64,000 bases of DNA from the NCBI RefSeq assembly GCF_002531575.1, contig NZ_NWTI01000015.1, forward strand, positions 124,001 to 188,000. Direction: 5' to 3'. The position numbers and the translations under genes were made by a program. Below are positions 57,557 to 64,000 of the stretch, in pieces (the first letter of the stretch is position 1; every line of letters begins with the position of its first letter). The stretch comes from Bradyrhizobium sp. Y36. GTDB taxonomy: Bacteria; Pseudomonadota; Alphaproteobacteria; Rhizobiales; Xanthobacteraceae. Under the pieces are notes generated by a model, which was not told where the DNA came from, did no database searches, and worked only from the letters and a program-made list of their open reading frames with translations.

Positions 57557-58324
57557 TCAGTCCTCGGCGCCGCCTTCGTTGCCGCCCTCTTCGTGGCTGC
57601 CTTCCGGCGCCGCTTCGGAAGTCTCGGGCTCGACCGCCGGTGCCAGCGCCAGATCCAGCTCCTCACCTGGTTCCAAGGGATCCTCGTCCTCGCGGAGCTG
57701 CGGATCGTCCGACGGGGTCGGCACGCTGAAGCCGGTCGGCAGGCGCGAATCCAGCAGGCCCGTGCCTTTCAGCTCCTCCAGACCCGGCAGATCGCCGAGC
57801 TGTTCCAGGGTGAACTGCGACAGGAACTCCTCGGTGGTTCCGAATGTCAGCGGACGGCCCGGCGTCTTGCGCCGGCCGCGCGGCTTGATCCAGCCGGTCT
57901 CCAGCAGCACGTCGAGCGTGCCCTTCGAGGTGACGACGCCGCGGATCTCCTCGATCTCGGCGCGCGTCACCGGCTGGTGATAGGCGATGATCGCCAGCAC
58001 CTCGATCGCCGCGCGCGACAGGCGGCGGGTTTCGGTGCTCTCGCGCGTCATCAGCCAGGCGAGATCGCCGGCCGTGCGGAAGGTCCATTTGTTGGCGACG
58101 CGGACGAGATTCACACCGCGCAGCGCGTAGTCGGCCTGGAGCTGCTCGAGCGCGGCCTTGACGTCGACCCCTTCGGGCATGCGCTTGGCCAGCGTCGCGG
58201 TATCCAGCGGTTCACTCGACGCGAACAGCAGCGCTTCCAGCAGCCGCAATTCCTCGGGACGTGCCTGGGCTTCGTTCTCCATCGGCTCGGCCTCTTCTAC
58301 CCGCACTTCAGCCAGGCTTGCCAT
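57557..58324 (-). CDS. scpB: segregation and condensation protein B
   Basis: 255 residues from ATG 58324, preceded by GGAGA; an upstream ATG at 58345 lacks a site. Two winged-helix domains are recognised: LLEALLFASSEPLDTATLAK at the start, and EVLAIIAYHQPVTRAEIEEI then RGVVTSKGTLDVLLETGWIK, RRKTPGRPLTFGTTEEFLSQ. ScpB binds ScpA and SMC in the bacterial condensin that organises and separates chromosomes. The acidic C-terminal tail is long. It directly follows scpA. Confidence 0.96.
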   Translation of the reverse strand: MASLAEVRVEEAEPMENEAQARPEELRLLEALLFASSEPLDTATLAKRMPEGVDVKAALEQLQADYALRGVNLVRVANKWTFRTAGDLAWLMTRESTETRRLSRAAIEVLAIIAYHQPVTRAEIEEIRGVVTSKGTLDVLLETGWIKPRGRRKTPGRPLTFGTTEEFLSQFTLEQLGDLPGLEELKGTGLLDSRLPTGFSVPTPSDDPQLREDEDPLEPGEELDLALAPAVEPETSEAAPEGSHEEGGNEGGAED

Positions 58325-58345
58325 GGCAGATTCTCCTTCTTGCAC

Positions 58346-59185
58346 TTAAGCGACCGGCGCATCAGGCGCGGGAGCTGCGTCCGGGACCGGTTTCGGGCGC
58401 CCCTTCCGGAAATAGATGGGCGCAAATGCCTCTTTCTGATTCAGCTCCAGCTGCCCCTCGCGCACGAGTTCCAGCGCGGCGGCAAAGCTGGAGGCGAACA
58501 CCGTCGCGCGCTGCGTCGGATCGGCGACGTGGCGGATCAGGAAGTCGTCGAGCACGCCCCAATCGTCCTGCTCGGTGATGCTGCCGACCAGCCGCTCCAG
58601 CGTGGCGCGCGCTTCGGCAAGCGACCACACCGTGCGCTTGGCCAGATGCACGCTTGCCAGCACGCGCGACTGGCGCTGCGAGGCATAGGCGGTGAGCAGA
58701 TCGTACAGCGTCGCCGTGTATTTCGGATGCCGGATCTCGGCGATCTGCTCGGGCTCGCCGCGCGCGAAGATGTCACGCTGCAATTGCGGCCGGTTCATCA
58801 GGCGGTTGGCGGCCTCGCGAATGGCCTCCAGCCGGCGCAGGCGGTTGGCGAGCGCGGTGGCCATCTGCTCGGCGCTCGGGCCTTCCGCGCTCGGCGGCTC
58901 GGGCAGCAAGAGGCGCGACTTCAGGAAGGCGAGCCATGCCGCCATGACGAGATAGTCGGCGGCAAGCTCGAGCCGGATCTTTCGCGCGGCTTCGATGAAG
59001 TGGAGATATTGGTCGGCCAGCGCCAGGATCGAGATCTTGGCGAGATCGACCTTCTGCTGCCGCGCCAGCGCCAGCAGCAGGTCGAGCGGGCCCTCATAGC
59101 CCTCGACGTCCACCACCAACGCTGGCTCACCCTCGGCAAGCTCTGCGGGCCGCCCGGTTTCGAAAGATAGAATTTCTGCGGTCAT
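58346..59185 (-). CDS. scpA: segregation and condensation protein A
   Basis: 279 residues. It is the kleisin subunit of the SMC complex. The N-terminal kleisin motif is VDVEGYEGPLDLLLALARQQ with KVDLAKISILALADQYLHFI, and YLVMAAWLAFLKSRLLLPEP follows. The C-terminal winged helix is less clear. Its ATG overlaps the nagZ TGA (ATGA, 59182-59185), and scpB follows 21 nt later, so nagZ-scpA-scpB is one translationally linked set. Confidence 0.96.
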   Translation of the reverse strand: MTAEILSFETGRPAELAEGEPALVVDVEGYEGPLDLLLALARQQKVDLAKISILALADQYLHFIEAARKIRLELAADYLVMAAWLAFLKSRLLLPEPPSAEGPSAEQMATALANRLRRLEAIREAANRLMNRPQLQRDIFARGEPEQIAEIRHPKYTATLYDLLTAYASQRQSRVLASVHLAKRTVWSLAEARATLERLVGSITEQDDWGVLDDFLIRHVADPTQRATVFASSFAAALELVREGQLELNQKEAFAPIYFRKGRPKPVPDAAPAPDAPVA

Positions 59186-60210
59186 GCGGATGCCGTGTTT
59201 GCCCGTGCGATCAATGCGTCCAGCTCAGTGCGTGCGGCGACGCGGTCGAGCGGCTGCGGCGCCTTGCGGGCGGCGAGCGCGGCATTCGCCCGCGCCAGCG
59301 CCCGGCCCGACAGTTCGGGCGTCTCACCGGCAACCGCGCGCATTTCCTCGATATTGCCGTTGCAATGCAGCGCCACGTCGCAGCCGGCCGCGAAGATGGC
59401 GCGGGTCCGCTCGGCGATATTCCCCGACAGCGCGTTCATCGACACGTCATCACTCATCAACAAACCCTGGAACCCGATTGCGCCGCGAATCACGTCAGCA
59501 ATCATTGTCGCAGATGTCGTCGCCGGATGGGCGGGGTCGACCGCGCTAAACACAACATGTGCAGTCATCGCCATCGGCAGGTCCGACAGCGGCTTGAACG
59601 CGGCGAAATCGGTCCGTTCCAGCTCATCCCTCGGCGTATCCACCGTCGGCAGCTTGAAATGGGTGTCCGCGGTGGCGCGGCCATGGCCGGGAATGTGTTT
59701 GAGCACCGGCAACACGCCGCCCTGCTCCAGCCCTTCCGTCACGGCCCGCGCGATCGCCGCGACCTTGGCGGGTGCCGTGCCGTAAGCCCGGTTGCCGATC
59801 ACGGCATCGGCGCCCGGCACCGGCACGTCAGCGAGCGGCAGGCAATCCACGGTAATGCCGAGATCGGCGAGATCGGCCGCGATCAGGCGGGCCGACAGGC
59901 GCGCTGCGGTGAGGCCCAGCGCCGAATCAGTATCGTACAAGGACGAGAAAACAGCGCCCGGCGGATACACCGGCCAGTGCGGCGGCCCCAGCCGCTGCAC
60001 CCTCCCGCCTTCCTGGTCGATCAGCACAGGCGCGTCGGGGGCACCTGCCACGGTGCGCAATTCGGCAACCAATGCAGCGACTTGAGCCGGGGTTGCGACA
60101 TTGCGCTTGAAGAGGATGAAACCCCACGGGCGCTGCTCGCGGATAAACTCCCGCTCGGCGGCGGTCAGTTCCGTTCCGGTAACGCCGGTAATGAAGGCCC
60201 GCGTGCTCAT
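59182..60210 (-). CDS. nagZ: beta-N-acetylhexosaminidase (NagZ)
   Basis: 342 residues of glycoside hydrolase family 3. NagZ removes GlcNAc from GlcNAc-1,6-anhydroMurNAc peptides in the cytosol during wall recycling. KHIPGHGRATADTHFKLPTV is the family signature with the Asp-His acid/base pair, and the nucleophile Asp lies in GLLMSDDVSMNALSG. DQEGGRVQRLGPPHWPVYPP binds the sugar. It lies between the SPOR gene and scpA. A link to AmpC-type induction cannot be shown here. Confidence 0.96.
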   Translation of the reverse strand: MSTRAFITGVTGTELTAAEREFIREQRPWGFILFKRNVATPAQVAALVAELRTVAGAPDAPVLIDQEGGRVQRLGPPHWPVYPPGAVFSSLYDTDSALGLTAARLSARLIAADLADLGITVDCLPLADVPVPGADAVIGNRAYGTAPAKVAAIARAVTEGLEQGGVLPVLKHIPGHGRATADTHFKLPTVDTPRDELERTDFAAFKPLSDLPMAMTAHVVFSAVDPAHPATTSATMIADVIRGAIGFQGLLMSDDVSMNALSGNIAERTRAIFAAGCDVALHCNGNIEEMRAVAGETPELSGRALARANAALAARKAPQPLDRVAARTELDALIARANTASA

Positions 60211-60256
60211 AACGGCCGATTAACCCTGACCCGCGAGGGGGTCAAGGAAACGGCCG

Positions 60257-61828
60257 TTAATTCCTCTGGATGAAGCAGCTCGGCAGGCCGGCCGCCTTCA
60301 GGTTGTTGCAAGCCTGCGTCGCTTCTTCGGCCGACGCGTAGGGACCGGCGAACGCGCGGTACACGATTCCCTTGCCCTTGTCGGTGAGATCCACCCGCTT
60401 GATCACCGGTGAGCGCGATCCGAGCACGCTGCCGTACTTGCCCTGAAGGACCCGGTAGGAGGCGTGCGCGCTGTCCTCGCTCTGTTGCGAGGAGACCTGC
60501 ACGATGTAACCGCCACCGCCGCTGCTGGAAGGCGCGATCTGAGTCGGAGTGGTCGCAGCCATCCGTTGGGGCGGCGGCTCGGCCGCAGGAGCCGATTGCG
60601 GCGCCAACGACATCGGTTGATTGACACTGGCATTGGCCGAGGTCGGCGGGTTGCGCGATGCCGGCGGCGGTGCGACGGGCGCGGCAACAGGCTTCGGCGC
60701 GGCCGTGGGCTTGGCGGCGGCCGATTGCGGCGTGGCGCTGTCGGTCTGATCGCCCTTCACGGCGACAGTCCTGATCGGGCGCGGCGAATTGTTCGGCAGC
60801 GTGCCGTTGCTGGCGCCCGGCGGCGGTACCGCGGACGGCGATACGCTCGCGACCGACGGCGGGTTCGCATTCTGGTTCAGTGGCGGGAACACCACGCGGG
60901 GACCGCCCGCCTTGGCGTTGACGTCGACCGGAGCCTCTTCGCGCGGCACGATCTTCTCGGTGCCGTCGCCGGTCACCATGCGATCCGGCACCTTGGACGC
61001 GGAGTCGGACGGCGCAGGCACGATCTTGGTCGGGGTGTTATCGGCCTTGATGATCGGCGGCTCGCCGCTGCGGGGCGAGCCGATATAGGTCTTGTAGGCG
61101 AAGGCAGCCCCCGTGCCGACCACGGCCAGCGCCAGGATCGCGGCGACCGTCATCATGCCGCCGCGCTGCTTCCTGGGCTCGTTGACCTCCGCATCGGGAT
61201 AGTCGCTCTGATACGCGTAGGGATCGTCCGGATAGGCCGGCTCGCGCTGATAGTCCTGCTCGCCGGCCTCGAGCCGGCCGTAGAGCGCATCGTCGTAGCG
61301 CGCCGGATCGGGCTGCTGATACGGCTCCTGATAGGCCGGTTGCTGGTAGGCCTGATCCTGCTGCGGGTAAACCGGCTGCTGGTGAGCCTGCCCCTGATGG
61401 ACTTGATCCTGATAGGTGTGATCCGGATAAGCCTGCGGCTGACGAAGATCAGGCTCGGGCGCGGCCGGCTGGGCCGAATAGCGATGCAGCGGATGGACCG
61501 GATTTACGGACACGGGATAATCAGGCTCGGAGGCCGGTACCGGCTGCACGTTGGCGCGCCGCATCCATGAGGGGGGCGCCGGCGCTGCCGGCTCGGCGTA
61601 GTCCTGCTGATAATCGTCCTGCCGGTAGTCGTCTTGCTGATAGCCCTGGGCAGGCGCAGGCGGTGTTGGCGCGTGCGCGCCGGGCCGCGACTGCGCCGCG
61701 AAGGGATCGGTCTGTCCGATCAGGCGGGCGAGCTCGGCCAAGGGATCGCTTTCCGCCTTGCCATGCTGGACGCCACCGCGACCGTAGTCGTCGGAGGGAA
61801 ACGGTCTGTCCTGATATCGTTCGGCCAT
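60257..61828 (-). CDS. SPOR-domain membrane protein
   Basis: 523 residues from ATG 61828. The first 230 residues are disordered and extremely rich in Gln, Tyr, Pro and Asp (repeats like YQQPAYQEPYQQPD). A membrane helix (TVAAILALAVVGTGAAFAYK) follows, then a Pro/Ala-rich periplasmic linker, and at the end the SPOR domain (GGGYIVQVSSQQSEDSAHAS ... YRAFAGPYASAEEATQACNN). SPOR domains bind denuded glycan at the division septum. It is 142 bp downstream of argS and 46 bp upstream of nagZ. Confidence 0.92.
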   Translation of the reverse strand: MAERYQDRPFPSDDYGRGGVQHGKAESDPLAELARLIGQTDPFAAQSRPGAHAPTPPAPAQGYQQDDYRQDDYQQDYAEPAAPAPPSWMRRANVQPVPASEPDYPVSVNPVHPLHRYSAQPAAPEPDLRQPQAYPDHTYQDQVHQGQAHQQPVYPQQDQAYQQPAYQEPYQQPDPARYDDALYGRLEAGEQDYQREPAYPDDPYAYQSDYPDAEVNEPRKQRGGMMTVAAILALAVVGTGAAFAYKTYIGSPRSGEPPIIKADNTPTKIVPAPSDSASKVPDRMVTGDGTEKIVPREEAPVDVNAKAGGPRVVFPPLNQNANPPSVASVSPSAVPPPGASNGTLPNNSPRPIRTVAVKGDQTDSATPQSAAAKPTAAPKPVAAPVAPPPASRNPPTSANASVNQPMSLAPQSAPAAEPPPQRMAATTPTQIAPSSSGGGGYIVQVSSQQSEDSAHASYRVLQGKYGSVLGSRSPVIKRVDLTDKGKGIVYRAFAGPYASAEEATQACNNLKAAGLPSCFIQRN

Positions 61829-61970
61829 CGTGATGATGCGTCCCTTCGGGAAAGCCGCGCGCCCCTCGACCAAGGCACGGCTTTCGACCCACAAGGCTTT
61901 CAACCAAGTCTAAGCGATCCGGCTTCTGCCGGTTACCCCCAACTATTCCCCTTAAGTAGTTCGCCCCAAA

Positions 61971-63761
61971 CTACCGCATCTCGTTCGGGGCATGGACGCC
62001 GAGGATGGCGAGGCCCGATGCCAGAACCGAGACGACGCCCTGGACCATGGCCAGCCGCGCCTTCGTTAGATCTGCATCATTATTGATAATGAAGCGTAAA
62101 TAGGGCAAATCGCGCCCCTTCGTCCAAAGTGCGTGAAATTCGCTCGCTAAGTCATAGAGATAAAAGGCAATACGGTGCGGCTCATGGGCCGCGGCGGCGG
62201 CTTCGAGCATGCGAGGATATATTGCGAGCCGCTTGAGAAGTTCAAGCTCGACCGGGTCCGACAGGCGTTCCACCGCCGACTCACTGAGCCAGGCGATCCG
62301 CTTGCCGGCGTCCTCCGGCAGGTCCGGGAACACCTCCGCCCGCGCGTTGCGGAAAATCGAGTGGCCGCGGGCGTGGCCGTACTGGACGTAGAACACCGGG
62401 TTTTCGCGCGACTGCTCCATGACCTTGGCAAGGTCGAAGTCGAGCACCGCGTCGTTCTTGCGGTACAGCATCATGAAGCGGACGGCATCCTGGCCGACTT
62501 CATCCACCACCTCACGCAAGGTGACGAAGTCCCCGCTCCGCTTCGACATTTTCACCGGCTCGCCGTTGCGCAAGAGCTTCACGAGCTGGACGATCTTGAC
62601 GTCGAGCGATCCCTTGCCCGACGTCGTCGCCTTCACCGCCGCCTGCATGCGCTTGATGTAGCCGCCATGGTCGGCGCCCCAGACGTCGATCATCTCCGCA
62701 AAACCACGGTCGAACTTGTTCTTGTGGTAGGCGATGTCGGAGGCGAAGTAGGTGTAGGAATTGTCGGACTTGATCAGCGGACGATCGACGTCGTCGCCAT
62801 AGGCGGTCGCCTTGAACAGCAACTGCTCGCGGTCTTCCCAATCCTCGACCGGCGCGCCCTTCGGCGGCGGCAGGCGGCCTTCGTAAATGTCGCCCTTGGC
62901 CTTGAGGAAATCGATGGTCTCGGCAACCTTGTTGTTGCCGGTCTCGATCAGCGAGCGCTCCGAGAAAAACACGTCATGGCGGATGTTCAGGGCGGCGAGA
63001 TCGTCCTTGATCTCGTCCATCATCATCGCAATTGCCTTCGCGCGCACGGTCGGCAGCCACTCGGGCTCGCTCATCGCGCGCAGCTTGTCGCCGTGCTCCG
63101 TCGCGAGCGCCTGCCCGACCGGCTTCAGATAATCACCGGGATAGAGGCCTTCCGGGATCGCGCCGATGTCCTCGCCGAGCGCCTCGCGGTAGCGCAGGAA
63201 CGCGGAGCGCGCGAGCACGTCGACCTGGGCGCCGGCGTCGTTGATGTAATATTCGCGCGTGACGTCGTGGCCGCCGAACTGCAGCAGGCTCGCCAGCGCA
63301 TCGCCGAACACGGCGCCACGGCAATGGCCGACATGCATCGGCCCGGTCGGGTTGGCCGAGACGTATTCGACGTTGACCTTGGAGCCGCCGCGGACACGGC
63401 CGTAATCGGCGGCCTCACGCAGCACGGTCCGCAGCGCCTCGGCCCAGGCGGCCGGCTTCAAGGTCAGATTGATGAAGCCGGGACCGGCGACGTCGACCTT
63501 GGCGATCAGCGCGTCAGTGCGCAGCCGTTCGGCGATCTGCTCGGCGAGGTCGCGGGGCTTGGCCTTCGCCTCTTTGGCCAGCACCATCGCGGCATTGGTC
63601 GCCATGTCGCCATGGGACGCATCGCGCGGCGGCTCGACCACCACACGCGCGAAATCGATGCCCTCGGGCCAGCCGGCGTCCTTCGCAAGCGCGCGGCAGA
63701 CGGCGTGCACGCGTGCGAGCACATCGGCGAACAAATGCAGGGATGAGGAGGTCTGGGGCAT
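61971..63761 (-). CDS. argS: arginyl-tRNA synthetase
   Basis: 596 residues. A class I synthetase with the HIGH motif as HVGH in [20 protein letters not shown] and KMSKR in [16 protein letters not shown]. The N-terminal Add-1 domain that recognises the tRNA D-loop and a C-terminal DALR anticodon-binding domain (about 480-596, [20 protein letters not shown]) are complete. It starts 10 bp after the dgt stop codon, so the two are co-transcribed. Confidence 0.98.
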   Translation of the reverse strand: MPQTSSSLHLFADVLARVHAVCRALAKDAGWPEGIDFARVVVEPPRDASHGDMATNAAMVLAKEAKAKPRDLAEQIAERLRTDALIAKVDVAGPGFINLTLKPAAWAEALRTVLREAADYGRVRGGSKVNVEYVSANPTGPMHVGHCRGAVFGDALASLLQFGGHDVTREYYINDAGAQVDVLARSAFLRYREALGEDIGAIPEGLYPGDYLKPVGQALATEHGDKLRAMSEPEWLPTVRAKAIAMMMDEIKDDLAALNIRHDVFFSERSLIETGNNKVAETIDFLKAKGDIYEGRLPPPKGAPVEDWEDREQLLFKATAYGDDVDRPLIKSDNSYTYFASDIAYHKNKFDRGFAEMIDVWGADHGGYIKRMQAAVKATTSGKGSLDVKIVQLVKLLRNGEPVKMSKRSGDFVTLREVVDEVGQDAVRFMMLYRKNDAVLDFDLAKVMEQSRENPVFYVQYGHARGHSIFRNARAEVFPDLPEDAGKRIAWLSESAVERLSDPVELELLKRLAIYPRMLEAAAAAHEPHRIAFYLYDLASEFHALWTKGRDLPYLRFIINNDADLTKARLAMVQGVVSVLASGLAILGVHAPNEMR

Positions 63762-63770
63762 GGCCGCCGC

Positions 63771-64000
63771 CTAACGCAAATCGGGGGTCGAGTCAAAGAG
63801 CCGCTGGTGCTCGGTCAGGGCGAAACGGTCGGTCATCCCGGCAATGAAATTGCCGATCCGGCGGGCCCGGTCGCCCTCATTGTCGCCTTGCGCCCCCACC
63901 AGCCATTCCGGCGGCAGTTCGGCCGGCGCCTTCAGGTATTTCGCGAACAGGTCGAACAGGATCTGCTCGGCCTCCCCCATCACCCGCATCACCCGCTTGT
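63771..64000 (-). CDS. dgt: dGTP triphosphohydrolase-like protein, C-terminal part
   Basis: The gene enters from the right edge; only about the last 76 residues are in the window. They read [20 protein letters not shown] then LPPEWLVG and [20 protein letters not shown]. This is the C-terminal end of the bacterial dGTPase-like HD-domain family, in which a frequent final motif is IxDYIAGMTDRxA. The HD metal site itself lies outside. It precedes argS, a usual order in rhizobia. Confidence 0.88.
   Translation of the reverse strand, partial: KRVMRVMGEAEQILFDLFAKYLKAPAELPPEWLVGAQGDNEGDRARRIGNFIAGMTDRFALTEHQRLFDSTPDLR

Overview
The window is a piece of a high-GC alphaproteobacterial chromosome, most probably Bradyrhizobium or a close relative. 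The grounds are the gene content and order (argS-SPOR-nagZ-scpA-scpB-tatABC-serS, yajC-secD-secF, surE/pcm/nlpD), the codon bias, two LexA boxes of the alphaproteobacterial GTTC-N7-GTTC type, and several intergenic palindromic repeats that I recall as recurrent in Bradyrhizobium genomes. I see no rRNA, tRNA, CRISPR array, insertion sequence or prophage. Most of the window is housekeeping.

Layout. 1-8.0 kb: the start of tgt, then a plus-strand block (patatin-like lipoprotein, TetR regulator, PepSY protein, and a threonine-rich leader peptide with a terminator ahead of asd), then minus-strand queA, two cyclophilins and coaD. The plus-strand block separates queA from tgt, which are often neighbours. 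8.2-19 kb: a small secreted protein, kup, gyrA, ssb, an outer-membrane beta-barrel protein and uvrA. ssb and uvrA each carry an upstream SOS box. 19-20.7 kb: a lower-GC patch with an orphan groES translationally coupled to a four-helix membrane protein of unknown function. 20.7-26 kb: an accessory zone with a HAD phosphatase (apparently frameshifted at its native start), a TIM-barrel-like protein, a beta-propeller/SRPBCC pair, a roughly 460-bp non-coding element rich in inverted repeats, a HigA antitoxin next to a remnant of HigB, and an AAA ATPase. 26-38.5 kb: a large DUF1217 repeat protein, a PPC-domain protein with an acyl-CoA ligase, and many small envelope or stress-type proteins, including two paralogous small GNAT-like proteins. 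38.6-44.3 kb: trmFO, a kinase-like protein fused to an AMP-ligase C-terminal domain, a CAP protein, a class-V aminotransferase and threonine ammonia-lyase. 44.3-48.7 kb: yajC-secD-secF followed by homologues of the complex I assembly factors NDUFAF3 and NDUFAF6. 48.9-64 kb: a DUF815 ATPase, nlpD-like, pcm, a receiver protein, surE, serS, tatABC, scpAB, nagZ, a SPOR protein, argS and the end of dgt.

How the genes work together. The strongest regulatory signals are at the left end. Near-identical 19-bp palindromes overlap the promoters of the patatin gene and the PepSY gene, on either side of the TetR gene, which itself has a half-site, so the three look like one small regulon. asd has a classical attenuator: a nearly leaderless 23-residue peptide with eight Thr codons, mutually exclusive hairpins and a U-tract. 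On the right half, minus-strand operons combine protein export (SecDF-YajC, Tat), chromosome segregation (ScpAB), cell-wall recycling and remodelling (NagZ, NlpD-like, SPOR), protein repair (Pcm) and aminoacyl-tRNA synthesis (SerS, ArgS).

The best candidates for something undescribed are the Thr attenuator of asd, the groES/membrane-protein pair, the kinase-AMP-ligase-tail fusion, and the structured repeat element at about 24.1-24.6 kb. All identifications were made by reading the sequence. No database search was run.
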